The notes: generated by a model not told the origin, from the sequence alone. A stretch of 64,000 nucleotides of DNA from Abelmoschus esculentus (GCA_035048815.1 JAUCBN010000012.1:9467001-9531000), one strand, 5' to 3'; numbered from the stretch's first letter, positions 12,140 through 24,491 are shown. Program-made: numbers and translations.

Positions 12140-12437
12140 TCAGGAAACCATTATTGAGGCCCCCTATTGTCAGCATTATGGAGCCCCTATGGACTATAAT
12201 TTTTTTTTTCCATTGAAACAAAGTTAAGTACCCCATGATTTCTTTGTGGAAAAGAAAAAAAGGATAAATCATTTTCCAAAGTCACCATGAAAATTTAATT
12301 GCAGATTCACTTGGGTGGTTTCTAATTAGATAATGCAGTGTTGCCACTTCCCTTACACTAAGACAAGACTAATAAACCCACTTTTGCCACCACTTTCTAC
12401 ATTCAAGTAAACAATCATGCTTGAAGCAGGCTCTCAA

Positions 12438-12595
12438 TTATGTAGCTGACAGTGGCTTAGTTCGAGTGTCTTCAACTTGATCTCTAGTGGGAAAATAGTT
12501 GATTTGAAAAGCCCCCTCTGCAACTTTTTTCCTTACAAAGCATGTATCAAGCTCTACATGCTTGAGTTTTGCATGATGAACTGAATGTGCAAAGT
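12438..12595 (-). mobile_element. Ty1/copia RNase H tail fragment
   Basis: Minus strand reads KLKHVELDTCFVRKKV...GAFQINYFPTRDQ..D..TKPLS, the hallmark end of copia pol (usual KHIEIDxHFVR, VPTxxQxADIxTKPL). Upstream parts of the element are not recognisable. Confidence 0.75.
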
Positions 12596-12820
12596 CATAT
12601 CCTGGTTTAAGTGGAAGAAGCATTGAAGTGGAGGAGATTGACTGTTTCAACTCAGCTGATAATTTGTCTCCTTGGGTTGGCTTCATAGTGGATTTTTATC
12701 ATAATTGAGATCTTGAAGACATGAAATTGATGGAGGAAGACTTCAAGTAAACGCACTTTCTAACTTCCAATGAGAAATGATAGAAGAAGACTTCAAGTAG
12801 ATGCCTACAACTCTCACCAT

Positions 12821-12975
12821 TCACTGAATTTGCAGTATTTCTTTCATTCCTCTCTCTAAATTTAACTCTTTGATTACAGCCTTTCTTTCATTATCATCAG
12901 CTTCCCAATGAGTTTTCAACTGCTCAGCTTTCTCAATTTGCTTTTGAATTTCCCTCTTGTGCTTCTCTTCCCTCT
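12821..12975 (-). pseudogene. Fragment of an unidentified coiled-coil protein
   Basis: The minus strand reads a charged, heptad-rich stretch of about 50 residues starting REEKHKREIQKQIEKAEQLK and ending at a stop. The composition looks like a true coiled coil rather than random AT-rich translation, but no start or flanking exon is visible and I cannot name the family. Probably a captured or decayed gene piece. Confidence 0.3.
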
Positions 12976-13104
12976 ACCATACCAAACTTGATTCTTTTTA
13001 TTCTTCATTTTCTCCTTTAAAAGCATTTCCCAGTCCTTCACAAATACTTAATGAACTCTGGTAATGTTTCCCACTGAGTTGAGTTTATATGAATGTGATG
13101 TCGG

Positions 13105-13351
13105 CACTACAGTAAAAAAAACACAAACGCCACTAAAGAATATTTTGTTGCGACGTTTGAAAATAAAAACGTTACTATAGATCTTAATCATTTGCGATAT
13201 TTTAAGTAAAAAATACCGCAAATTATTGCGACATGGGTTTTAACGTTGTTTTTTGTGACATTTTTTAAGCGCTGCAAAAGTTTTTAGCGACGCTAAAAAA
13301 GATCGATATAGAATTAAAAAAACGTCGTTAAAGATCTGTTTTAGTGTAGTG
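13105..13351. mobile_element. CACTA-like miniature element
   Basis: 247 bases starting CACTACAGTAAAA and ending TTTTAGTGTAGTG, with subterminal GCGACG/CGTCG(T/C) motifs, as in non-autonomous CACTA elements. The 3-base flanks (CGG and ATA) do not match, so the target duplication is lost or the end is slightly off. Confidence 0.65.
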
Positions 13352-13708
13352 ATACAGGTATTAATAAAATCATCGTAAATGACAGTGGCACAGCAACACT
13401 ACTTATTACAAAATTACTAGTGTTTCATTATGTGTCAAATTTTTTAAATCTCAATATTCCTTTAAATTTGTCCTTTATCTTAGTTATTACTTGTTAATCA
13501 AGTTTCTATCAATTTTTTGATAAAAAAATAAAAAACTAAATAAATAAAATTCTCATTATATTCCGCAATAAAAAAGGGGCACAACCCCAATCCTCAACTT
13601 TCATGATATGAGTAATTTTGAATATTTCATCTTTCAATTAACTAGCAGATTTCAATTAAAAAAATAAACCCAAAATAAAATCACATGAATTATCTGTCAA
13701 TATATTTT

Positions 13709-15343
13709 TTAATGACTACAATATTGAATGCAACGCTTTATACAGAACCTACACAAATGAAGAAACATCCAAGTGTAAAAAAATACAATTTCTACCCTAG
13801 AATAAATGAATCTCCAGCTAAAATAAGGATCAGTAAAAAAATTAGTGAAACCTATTAAAGTAAACCCTACAACCAATATGGTTCCTTTCCAGAATTCATC
13901 ATGTAAGAAAAGGAACAACAACAATCCTTTCGTTACATTTAAACATGATTCTTCAACATAATCTCTAACTAAAAAGGCAGGGAATATCCAACATCCCACG
14001 ATTAAAACACTTAGTTTTGACACCTTATGGGTGATGCACATGAACCCCGTGAAAATGAAAACAATTCCATACAATATATAGATAATTACGTATGTTGAAA
14101 AGTTGGGGGATATGACAAATATTGATTGATCGAAGGACATTGCGAGAAAAGAAAGTAGGACTTGGAGAGATGTCCTAAAACCCTGAGGAAATGGTTCAAG
14201 CAGGGTTAGAGTTAGGGAAAAGGAGACGAGGAAGACGATATAGGTTGGGATAAAGAAAGTAAGAAAATCGGTTTCATCCATCACTGAATTCCCTAAAGCC
14301 GCTCCATCATATGAGCCTTTGGATTTTGATGTATTTTCACCCTGCCAAAGACCACCAGGTGGGCTAAGAGTGGCTTGGTAGGTTGCAGTTAAAAGTAGTC
14401 CTAAAATGACTAGTAACGCATTACGGTCATCGCCTGATATATTATCCATGTCGTGGAAAATTAGAGATGATGCTTTTGTAGCATACATGACGATCTGTTT
14501 CTTCAGCCTATGTTTGAAGTTTGAAACTCCCGGAAGAAGGCAACGACGCAGAATAGAAATACTTTCTCTGTTATTACTTTGATATGCCACATCCAGTGCC
14601 GTCAAACCAGCTTGATTGATTATATATTTATCAGTCTTGAATTCTAATAGCAACTTCAGCATCTGTTATTTTGATTGTTTGAGATATAGATCATCACAAT
14701 AAGTTAACCATGACATGAAAATTGCATTTAATATGTATTATTAGAGTGGGATGAGTAGAACCTGAGGTTGATTATTGTCAGCAGCAATGTGGAGTGCAGT
14801 GTTTCCATCTTCGTCTTGTCTGTTCACCACTTCCTGGCAATAGTCTTTCTTTCTGAGGGATCGGAGTAGGACTTGAAGAACGTCCGGTCTGTTGTTTTCA
14901 ACTGCAATATGTAAAGCTGTTCTATTTTGAACTGTAGCATCTCTGATACACTCAGGACAAGCCTGTATAAATCTAACCAGTAGGTGGTGTTGGTTTTCAA
15001 CTTTACACAGGTAGTGCAAAGGAGTCTCCCCATTCTTTCCTCTGACACGAACAAGATCTTTATCAACTTCCAACAGACGTAGTGCCATCTCTTGTTGCCC
15101 TTGTTCGACTGCAAGGTGCATGGAGCTCAAGCCTCGGTGGTTTAGCTTCCTAGGGAAAGCTGGTTTTAAGGTGATGATCTCCATTGCAAAACCAATGCGC
15201 CCTCTTTCTGCAGCTACGTGTAATGGTGTCTCGATAAACTCCACCTCATCAAAGCTCCTCAAAACATTTCCATCTCTCTCAATTAGTTCATAAAGTTGGG
15301 TAATGTTGCCTGACTCAGCAGCTGCTTTCAAATTTTGATCCAT
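13709..15343 (-). CDS. Ankyrin-repeat/PGG-domain membrane protein (BDA1/ACD6/ITN1-like)
   Basis: Two exons: 15343-14762 and 14662-13709, with a 99-base GT-AG intron (14761-14663) that joins QPQ to MLKLLLEF inside an ankyrin repeat. The product is 511 residues. Residues 1-about 235 carry tandem ankyrin repeats (TPLHVAAERGRIGFA, SSMHLAVEQGQ, TPLHYLC, TALHIAVENNRPDV, TALHIAA, TALDVAYQSN). The PGG domain follows near 275-300 (LLVILGLLLTATYQATLSPP then GG), and about five hydrophobic segments reach the C-terminus. The family sits in membranes and is linked to immunity and salt signalling; the exact ligand or partner is unknown. The start codon precedes the typical short MDQNLKAAAESGNI opening of BDA1-like proteins. 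The gene looks intact. A TATA-like TTTATATAGG lies at about 15410-15420, some 70 bases upstream. Confidence 0.9.
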
Positions 15344-16123
15344 GTCAGGAGGTAAAAGGATAAAAATTCGAAAGGGCTTGTGTGAGAAGGAAAGAGGAGA
15401 ATAGTTTGCTTTATATAGGAATTACCCTTGGTTGGAGTAATGTTCAAAGGTGCTTGTCTTCGTTTTGCAGCAAGGCTACACTTTCGATTAGGGTCTACAA
15501 CTATACAGGAGTAAATTAAATATATAATTTGGACATTTTTTTATAACATTGACACAAAAAACTAGACACTTTATATCATATATAGGGATGACACGAAATT
15601 CAAATCCAACTGATTACGACCTGATCGGATTGGATTAGAATTTGGTTAGAAAATTTGGGTTCGGGTCAAGTGGGTCGAGGGTTTTTTAGAATAATTTCGA
15701 AGTCGGGTCATGTTCGAGTTTGGGTAAAAAAAATCAGATTCGATCCGGGATTAATAGTGTAAATTTTTCATATATTTTTAAGGATATTTGCAATAATCAT
15801 TCCTTTTTTATATATTTTATACAATTAGATCCCTATTTTATACAATTAAGTCCCTAAAATTTAATAGTTTGGGCTGGAACGGGTCGGGTCGGGTTTTGAA
15901 GCTTAAAACTTGAGTCTGATTGGATTTTTTTTCAACCTAAAACCAAGTTGGGTCAGGTAAAGGTGGAAGGGTTTGAAGTTTGGGACGAGTGCAGGTGTGT
16001 CGAAAATCCGATCCTACCCAAAATAGATATGAACAAATTTAACTACATCAATACATGAACCACAAAAAAAAATTATTAAAAGATCATTGAAAATCGTAAA
16101 TCATAACTTTACATTGTAAGAAA
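15344..16123. other. Promoter side of ankyrin gene and low-complexity repeat
   Basis: 15344-15480 is the promoter and 5' UTR region of the ankyrin gene. Bases 15585-16025 start TAGGGATGACACGAA and are full of GGGTCGGGT/GGGTTTGGGT text, like other low-complexity MITE-like segments here, but a matching right end is not clear. No gene. Confidence 0.45.
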
Positions 16124-16675
16124 TTATCCACGAACACAAACCGTATATCTAAACCGAGTGGTTTGGTCTCTGTGGAGGGTATGTCTGTAGTAGAACAACA
16201 CAGCAAATGTCAGATTCATTTCATGCTTCCACAGCAATGCTTTTTGATTATCTTCCATTTTGAACAATGCGCCTCCTCTAACAAGTTCCACACTCCACGC
16301 CTCCTCTAACTTGGTTTCAGTCACGTTCAAAGCTGCTTGCTTTCGTTTTGCAGGTCGTTGCTTTATATGTTTTAAAATATTTAATGACAGCTCTACAACC
16401 TTGCAGTTTGAAACATTCTTTCCTTGAGACATAAATAAAGGGGAAAAAGTAGGGAGTTGTTTAGTATTTAATTTCTTTGTAATTACGACAAGAACATCAA
16501 AACTGTTTGTGTTACCATTCGTCTCTTGAAGCCATATTTCGTGGCTACATCGCCCTAGCAATGTGTTCACCGTTGCTTCGTGAATAAAACCTTGGCATCG
16601 GTTCGTACTCCTATCGAACATGATTAAAGGAAATACGATTAGAGAGCATAGGATTTCTACTCCTATCGAACCCAT
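16124..16675 (-). CDS. Hypothetical open frame, 183 codons
   Basis: An open frame with mixed composition and an ATG at 16675, but no domain I recognise. It ends RFRYTVCVRG. A stretch inside it (about 16310-16355) resembles 15425-15475 in the promoter of the ankyrin gene, and its 3' edge (16115-16160) resembles 25390-25440. So it may be duplicated non-coding DNA that happens to be open. Treat as doubtful. Confidence 0.18.
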   Translation of the reverse strand: MGSIGVEILCSLIVFPLIMFDRSTNRCQGFIHEATVNTLLGRCSHEIWLQETNGNTNSFDVLVVITKKLNTKQLPTFSPLFMSQGKNVSNCKVVELSLNILKHIKQRPAKRKQAALNVTETKLEEAWSVELVRGGALFKMEDNQKALLWKHEMNLTFAVLFYYRHTLHRDQTTRFRYTVCVRG

Positions 16676-16875
16676 TCATCGTGACGTGCCATTTTTTTCA
16701 CCTACTACACCTTGAATGTTTAAAATCCTTAAACTGATCTAAGAAAAAGTTGAAACCTGGAGGAATAGACCTTGTAACATGGTCTATTATGAGGAGCACA
16801 AGTTGGTGTGAGGCTATAATCCGGGGGTAAAGCACTAACTTGTAGCCCAAACCGACTGTGACCTAAACCTAAGAC

Positions 16876-17365
16876 TACGGGTGATACCCGACCGGCTCGC
16901 GCACTATTCAGGTTCGACTCGGTTAAAGCTTGATCAAAGCTCGGCTCGAGTGAGCTTAACTCGGGCTCGGGTTCAACTCGAAACTTTACAAAAAGCTCAT
17001 GAACAAGCTCAGAATAATTATATTATATATGTTACATATACATAAAAAGTAATCTACTTAGCAAAAGAAAAACAATAAAATAAATAGGGAAAATCTACTA
17101 AAAATAAATTAACTAAAATAAATTGGGCATTTTTTTCCTTTTCTCGATATTGAATTTTGTTTCTGTGCTGGTTATGAAAAGGATTTTTAACGAGACCCAT
17201 TTTTTTATTAAAAAAAATTATAGCAAATTGTCTATTTTGAGTCGAGCTGAGCCTGACGAGCCCGAGCTAAGCCCAACGAGCTTCAAACCCAAGACGAGCC
17301 TAATAATATTGTTTCTGAGCCAAGCCCGAGCCTAAAATTTCGAGCTCGGATCGTTATCACCCCTA
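16876..17365. mobile_element. hAT-like MITE with TA(C/G)GGGTGATA ends
   Basis: 490 bases with inverted ends TACGGGTGATA and TATCACCCCTA, flanked by CCTAAGAC (16868-16875) and CCTAAGGC (17366-17373), an 8-base duplication with one mismatch. The interior is repeated GAGCTCGGGCTCGG-type text in both orientations. No coding capacity. 8-base duplications point to the hAT superfamily. Confidence 0.75.
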
Positions 17366-17527
17366 CCTAAGGCACAGTCTGGATTCAAGCCCAAATCAAT
17401 TCACTGAACCACACTAACCTAAAGCCATGAAATCAAACCAGTAACCAGACCATGAACCGTGATCCACGTCTTGACCCAAGTTAACTATTAACCCGAGTTA
17501 ATCGTTGACTTTGATCGTTTTTTATTT

Positions 17528-17917
17528 ATAATTTTCTCACGTCGGTATTAATTTATAATTGTTTACGGCTTAGACATTATTAATATCAAAGATTTTTCCT
17601 TTGGATGAAGAGGGGAGGGAGGGAGGGGGAAGAGTATTTTTTATAATTTTAACCTCGCTAGAATTTCGCTGAAAAGTTATTAGAGCATTGCCGAGAACTT
17701 GACCGATAGTAGAGGGGATGCTCCGGTGATAGAGACTTGGCCTAAGACGATGTCCTACAAATTTGATTTGTTGCGGCAAATTATAGGGCACCGTCCTAGG
17801 CTAAGTCCCCATCACCAGAACACCCCCTCCACTGTCAGTCAGGTTCCAGGCAGTGCTTCGGCAACTTTTCAGCAAAATTCTAATGATGCTAAAATTTTAT
17901 AAAACGATCCTCCCCAC
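17528..17917. repeat. Fold-back element, left arm, loop and inner right arm
   Basis: Bases about 17632-17765 are an imperfect inverted repeat of about 17775-17905 around a short loop near 17765-17775, giving a hairpin with arms of about 130 bases. The outer left arm (17528-17632) pairs with 25299-25402. The right arm was split by the LTR element inserted at 17917/25294. Removing that insert restores one long palindrome of about 0.5 kb. No coding potential. Confidence 0.75.
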
Positions 17918-18192
17918 TGTGAGAAAGATGGCATAGTTAAAGGAGAAGATAAATGGCCAAAGGTCGGTGTATTGTGGAGATGAAGAGCAGATAAAGATTA
18001 TATTTAAGGATCGAATATAATCGCAGAATTTTATTAAAATTGAATCAATACAGAAAATAGAGTTAAGATGGGATTGGGTCTCAACCCAATGCACATACTT
18101 ATTGTCCAATTATACACCTCTAACAAACAAACAAACTTATTTAAACGGGTTAACTAACAATTAACAACCAATCCAATCTCAACTGTCTAACA
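17918..18192 (-). repeat. Left LTR of the short outer LTR element
   Basis: 275 bases, TGTGAGAAAG...CTAACA, directly repeated at 25020-25293 with many differences. Target duplication CCCAC at 17913-17917 and 25294-25298 is perfect. Just inside, the minus strand is purine-rich (GAGAAAACAGAGAGAA), a polypurine tract placed next to this LTR, so the element runs on the minus strand. Confidence 0.8.
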
Positions 18193-19531
18193 TTCTCTCT
18201 GTTTTCTCAACCTTCTAAATCTCTAAAAAAAACAACTTGATCCATTGACATTGTGCTTTCAATCGGTCCCAACACACTCAAAACAAAGAACTTCAAGCGA
18301 CTAACATTCACCATATTTTCCTCACCCTTGTGAACTTCCTGAGACATAACACAATAAACTGGAAACATGATATGAGTTGGTAACTATCCTTAACAAAGAT
18401 GGTCATGTTAACAATTTTTTCAGTGATCCAAACAATGGTTATGGCGTAGTTCGAAAAAGGTTGACTAGTGATGATCATGATATTACTAAAGAAGAACATA
18501 TGAAAATTAAACAATTTCTTAAATCTTACTTGAATGAAGAAGATAATTAGTCTTTATATTTTTCTTTTTCTCTTTCTTCACTTTTTCACACTGTTTACTT
18601 TTTTTCATGATCATTATTTGTTTTCTCTCATTCGAAATTTCTTCAAAAAAAATAATTTCAGAAGCATTTTTTTCTTCATTATTGTTACCTCCTTCGACAT
18701 TTATTCAGTCTTTCTTTTGTGAAAGCAAGGCGGTCAAGCTACAATGTTATCAGGTTTAATTTGAAGTCCACTTTCGAGCAAGAAAGCACCTTCTTTTGTC
18801 TGGTTAACGAAGAGTAAGGCGGTTAAACACTTAACACTCTCTAGAGATTTTCTTTCATAGAAAGCTTGGCAGTGAAACATCAAGTGTCCATGTGTACTAT
18901 GAAGAAGAATCAACAAGACAATAAAGAATTCCAAACTGTAGAACAACTCAATTCTTTAACAAGAATCAATATTTAACAAATTACAGTCTCAGCAATTACT
19001 CATTTCAAAACTAATGAACAAAATATTCAGCAATCCATCAACAGTAGATTTGAACTTCCAATAGCCGAGGAGCAACATGTGAATTACCACAAAGCAGAGA
19101 TTGAAACAAAAACTTTATTCAGCTATACTTTCCCAATATGAGCAAGACATGATTCACCGCAAGAAACCATATCAAAGAATGAATCTAAGAATATTTTGAA
19201 CATTGTACAGGTTTGTTCTAGATGACACAAACAAGAAACAAATTAAAAGATTTTACCAGAAAATACACCGCAGGATAATAAAATCATATATGAGATGGAA
19301 GACGATGATATTCGAGAATTGTAAAAGTGACGTTTGATGGTCAAGATTGCAACAATCAACAATGTCTGAAAATCCAAATAATAAAGAAACGACTTCAAGA
19401 AACACAAAAGATACATAGAGAACTAGACCCAAACAACAACAGCGGAATAAGGACAATATCAAGATCTTCATTGTCGACCAACAAGATGATCGGCGAAGAG
19501 CCAAGTTTGCATCGATGATTGAAGAGCATAA

Positions 19532-19828
19532 TGTAACAGCTGAAACCTGTTGATCGGAAAGTCACAAGAAAAGAGAAGGAAAATAGAGGGGTTAAGGAGA
19601 GAAAACAGAATAGAGGAAGAAGACAAAGTTTGTTTTTCATTCAAAGGATAACCGACCATTACTGCTGCCAGCTTTTAATCTAACCGTTGGACCCAAACGA
19701 CTGTGTTTTGGGTCTCTCTATTCTCAGGTGCTAAAACGCACCGTATCATTAAAACAATAACTGAAAATTAAAAATTTAAAAGACTCTTTTTTCCTAACGG
19801 CTAGGAAAAACAGATCTGCATTGTTGCA
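19532..19828 (-). repeat. Gypsy 3' LTR
   Basis: 297 bases, TGTAACAG...TTGTTGCA on the plus strand, with a second copy at 24525-24822. Immediately inside, the minus strand reads GAGAAAGGAGCA, a polypurine tract, which marks this as the 3' LTR of a minus-strand element. Flank CATAA (19527-19531) compares with CACAA after the other LTR. Confidence 0.85.
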
Positions 19829-19839
19829 ATGCTCCTTTC

Positions 19840-21379
19840 TCAAAAACAATCCTTGTCCTCAAGGATTAAAATTGGAAAACCTCTGCTGCAGAAGATGTAG
19901 AACCTCCCAGGTGGCGTCTTCAGGATAAGCGTTAGTCCATTCCACCAAGACTTCTGTGATAGCTCGTCTTCCCCTCCTTCCAATCCTTCTCCAATCACCC
20001 TTGCTGGTTCTTTGCTAATACATCTAGTTGAATCCATAATTGGTAAATCCTCCTGCACCAAACTACTTCCAACCCTCTTCTTGAGCTGAGAAACATGGAA
20101 CACTGAATGCACTTTAGAGTCCAGTGAGAGCTCCAACTTATAAGCAACTTGGCCCACCCGTTCCAAAATCTCAAATGGACCAAACCACTTGGAAGTTAAT
20201 TTTTGGTTCATTCTTCCTACTACTGACTGTTGCCTATAAGGCTGCAACTTCAAGAAAACATACTCGCCCACCTGATACTCACAGTCAACCCTTCTCCTAT
20301 CAGCCTGTGTTTTCATCCTATCTCTTGCCCTTTGTAAATGGAATTTGATCATTTTCAACACAGCTTCTCTGTTCTGAAGACTTCGAGCCACTGCTACCAC
20401 TTTGGAGTCTCCTAGGATATAAGAGACATGGCATGGGGGAGCCTCTCCATACAAAGCTTCATAAGGGGACAATTGAATAGTAGAATGGAAACAACAGTTA
20501 TACCATCTCTCAGCTAAATACAACCATTCATCCCATTCTTTTGGTTTTTCACCAGACATACTCTTGTTTCCATTCTGGATGGTAAGCTGTTGAGGCCTTA
20601 ACTTTTACTCCCAACTTACTCATAATCTCCTTTCAGAAAGTGCTCATAAACACCTTGTCTCTATCACAAATAATTTCTTCTAGACTGCCATATAACTTGA
20701 ACACGTTTTCAAGGAAAATTTGGGCAACCTCCTTAGCTGTGAAAGGGTGTGTCATCGATATGAAGTGACTGTATTTAGTTAGTTTATCAACTACCACAAA
20801 AATACAGTTATTCCTTCTTGAAACAGGCAGTCCTTCTATGAAATCTATACTGATGGAGGACCAAATTCAATTTGGGATTGGGAGAGGTTGTAATAGGCCC
20901 CTAGGATGATGCAAATCTCCTTTGTTTTATTGGCATACTAAACATTCCCTCACAAACTGCTTCACTTCCCTTCTCAAACCCTTCCAGTAAAAGGTGGCAG
21001 TCAATCTCTTCACAGTTGCATGTACCCCATAGTGTCCTCCCAAAGGGCTATCATGGAAGAATTGCAGAAGTTCCCTTCTGATTGGAATGTTCTCTCCTAC
21101 CATCACTTTGTCCTTTCTGGTCAATACTTGCCCTTCCCACTTATATTTGCCATGTTTCCCACTCCCTTGTTCCAACTCCTTGATGATCTTCTTCAGTCTC
21201 TCATCTCCTTCCCAAGTTTTCTTAATCTTCTCCATTAAATCAGTAGTCACTCTGCTAATTCCCATCACCTTACAACTCCTACTGCTTCCAGATTCTCTTT
21301 CAGGCCTTCTTGATAACATATTTGCCACAATGTTGTTAATACCCTTCCTATATTGCACCTCATAATCCAGGCCCATCAT
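19840..21379 (-). pseudogene. Gypsy integrase and chromodomain-like tail
   Basis: Bases 21379-20927 contain the integrase zinc-binding H-H-C-C region (HDSPLGGHYGVHAT, then VRECLVCQ). The catalytic core (about 20920-20570) is broken by stops. 20559-19840 gives the C-terminal domain (ERWYNCCFHSTIQLSPYEAL, SKWFGPFEILERVG, VHSVFHVSQLKK). A chromodomain-like W-T-N...P-E-D-A-T-W-E pattern near 19940-19890 is readable only in a neighbouring frame. Confidence 0.8.
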
Positions 21380-21388
21380 CTTTACCGC

Positions 21389-22917
21389 TCATTTTTGTTG
21401 GAATGGTGTTAAAACCTGGTTCTCAACTAGAAACTTCAGACTTTGATGGTCAGTTTTAATAATGAAGTGTCTGCCTACCAGGAAAACCAACAATTTCTTC
21501 ACAGCTAATAACACAACCATCATCTCCTTTTTATACACAGACAATCCCTGATATCTCACTCCCAAAGCCTTGCTGAAAAAGGCTAAAGGTCTCCATTGTT
21601 GGACTAAGACAACACCAACCCCCTGGTTTGAAGCATTAGTTTCAACCACAAAGACCTTTGTAAAGTCTGGCAAGGACAATACTGGAGCTGAGCAAATTGC
21701 TTCTTTCAATCTTCTAAAAGCCATTTCTTCTTTAGCCTCTCATTTCCATGTATTTTTCTTCAATAACTCTGTCAATGGTTTGGCAATGCATCCATAACTT
21801 CTCACAAATCTTCTTTAGTAACCTGTCAACCCCAAAAAGGACTAACTTCCTTAACAGAAACAGGACTAGGCCATTCTGAAATACTTTTTACTTTTGTTTC
21901 ATCCATAGCCACCTTACCTTGAGATATTACATAACCAAGATAATCTACTGTCCTAGCTCCAAAATCGCACTTTATCCTCTTGGCAAACAGTTTGTGTTTC
22001 AGTAAAATTTCCAAAACCACTTTGAGATGCTCCAAATGTGCTTGCCAACTCTCTGAATACACTAGAATGTCATCAAAGAAGACCAAGACAAACTTCCTGA
22101 GCTGCTTTCTTAAACACCTTATTCATTAACCCTTGGAATGTAGCTGGAGCATTGGTTAAGCCAAAAGGCATAACCAAGAACTTATAGTGCCCTTCATGAG
22201 TTCTAAAAGCAGTCTTGGCAATGTCTCCTTCCCTCATTCGAATCTGGTGATATCCAGATCGTAAATCCAGCTTGGAAAAATAGTGAGCACCTCCCAACTC
22301 ATCCAGCAATTCTTCAATAATTGGCATAGGGAACTGTCCTTTATAGTCAAACCATTCAATTTTCTATAATTCACACACATACGCCAGAAACCATCTTTTT
22401 TCTTCACCATGACCACTGGTGAAACGAAAGCACTGTTGTTGTCCCTAATGACCCTAGAAGCTAACAATTCACCCACCAATTTCTCAATTTCATTTTTCTG
22501 CATGGAAGGATATCTGTATGGTTTTACCTTGACCACAGTAGTCTCATCTTTGAGCTCAATTTTATGAGTATGGTTCCTCTCAGGGGGAAGCCCTTGAGGT
22601 TCCTTGAACACCTCCTCAAAATGTGACAATAGTTCATGTATTCTCTGTCCCAACAACCTATCCACTTCCTTAATTTCCATCTGAGGATTAATCATCCACA
22701 AACTTGCAGTCCAAGGCTTCAAAGAGCCTCTCAACCTTTTGGTACATTCCCTGGATGTTATCATAAACAAGGCAACAGGTTGGATTCCCTTCAATTCCAT
22801 TTTTTTCCCTTGATGACAAAACTTCATCTTGAGCTCAGCAAAATTCGAAGTAATAACTCCTAACTTAGTCAACCATTGCATCCCAAGTACCATTTTCGAG
22901 CATTTCATAGGTATCAC
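21389..22917 (-). pseudogene. Gypsy reverse transcriptase and RNase H
   Basis: Order on the minus strand: spacer ending in PYRYPSMQKNEIEKLV, RT blocks FVSPVVMVKKKDG, FSKLDLRSGYHQIR and FLVMPFGLTNAPATFQ, and an F-F-D-D-I-L-V-Y catalytic box at about 22086 (usual Y/F-x-D-D). RNase H follows from 21724 (ETNASNQGVGVVL, TDHQSLKFL); its usual first aspartate (x-D-A-S) is an N here, E-T-N-A-S. At least three frame breaks separate the blocks. Confidence 0.85.
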
Positions 22918-22953
22918 AAAGAAATCAGATCTAAAGTTCCACCCTTGTGTCTC

Positions 22954-23190
22954 CTATTTCACAGCTCTGCAAACTCTAATGGTCATTAAATAGTCCCCAT
23001 TAGCCACTACCACCTTCATCTGGGTTTGTTGCTCAACCCCTAACCTCAATCTTTTGACCATATCCAAACTCAAGAAGTTATGTGAACTTCCTGAATCTAA
23101 TAAAGCCACACATGGTAAACTCCCCATACTCAGTGCCAACTTCATTGTGTCAATTGCAGCTTCCTCATAAATAGCATTCAAAGATAACAC
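22954..23190 (-). pseudogene. Gypsy aspartic protease
   Basis: Reads ...VALLDSGSSHNFLS..., the catalytic D-S-G motif of retroviral-type proteases, followed by a stop where the frame should continue into RT. Confidence 0.8.
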
Positions 23191-23409
23191 TGGTTTCTCC
23201 TCTAACTATCCCTCAAGCTCCATATGCTCTTCACAATCCACAAATACCTTCGGGTTAGTTTCCTCCTCCATCCCTTCCACTACAATTTGATACATTTGTG
23301 TTTTGACACACTTGTGCCCTAGAGTGTATTTGGTTGCACACCAAAAACACTGCCCTTTCCTCCTTCTTTCTTCAATCTCAATTGAAGAAATGCTCTTACC
23401 AGTTCCTTT

Positions 23410-24491
23410 CTACCCCACTAAGTTGCTCCCTCGAGATGAATTTGGACTTACACTATGAGGTGTAGCCCCTTTCGAGGGACCTTCACTCCCAAAACCTTCA
23501 CCCACACTTCTAATCACAGGACCCTCTTCTCTAACTGGAACGGATATAGCCATTGGGGAAACAGAACTAGCCCTCGGAGACCATCCATTCCACTTTCGAT
23601 TTCCTAGACTATACATGTTCTCCACATGCTTAGCCAAATAAAAAGCTTCTATCAAGTTTTTAGGTTGCAAGAGCTTAACCATTTGACTAATTTCTACCCA
23701 TAAGTGATTCTTAAAAATACTCAAAGCATATGCATCTGGAAACTGAACCTAATTCAATAGCTGAATGAAATCTTCATAGTATTTGTCCACCGAATCAGTT
23801 GTCTCAGCTCCACCAAATCTGCGAAAGGTTCATCCATCCCTCCAGTTGAAAATCTATCTCTGATCAGCTTCAGGTAATCATTACACTCCATTTGATTCAA
23901 GGACCCCAAACTTTTGGTTAAATAATGATGCCACTGTAATGCCCTGCCCTCCAAGTGAAGCATCACTACTCGTACCTTAGCTCCGTCCGAAATCATTTCA
24001 GCTTCAAAGTATTGTTCTAACTTCAGCACCCAATCAAGGAAGTCAGAACCATCGAACCTGGGATAAAGTAATTTGTAAGCCAAATTACTGGTTTGTGCCA
24101 AAGTTCGATCCGTATCCACCATCACTCGACCCACCTCTTTCACCTCTAGGTTTGAGTCATCTTCAATCTGCACCATAGGCGTAGGATTTGCACAGCTTGT
24201 AGCTTGCCCATTGGGTCTGCTCTCGGCCAAACCAACATGTTGTACTCTCATCGTTGTGGTGTCGATCTTCTTCTCCAACCCAATCTCCAATAACTTCTGA
24301 AGATTAGCCAGCATTGTGTTCTGCATATCCTCAAAACGAGAATCGATGGTCTGTTCCAAACACTGCACATCCGCCTGGATTCGACTCGTCTCTTGTTTCC
24401 ATTCAGGCACTCGCTCCTGTTCTCCTACCGCTGGTGCGTCTGTCTGTACTTCCTGAGCTAATAAAGTCGACTGGCTTCGCGTTTCCACCAT
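23410..24491 (-). pseudogene. Gypsy gag
   Basis: The start at 24491 (MVETRSQS) opens about 245 codons with a capsid-like core (KLLYPRFDGSDFLDWVLKLE, then VVMLHLEGRALQWHHYL), ending in a stop at 23754. A further piece (23724-23410) continues in the same order. A C-x2-C-type nucleocapsid knuckle at about 23360-23320 is weak. Confidence 0.8.
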
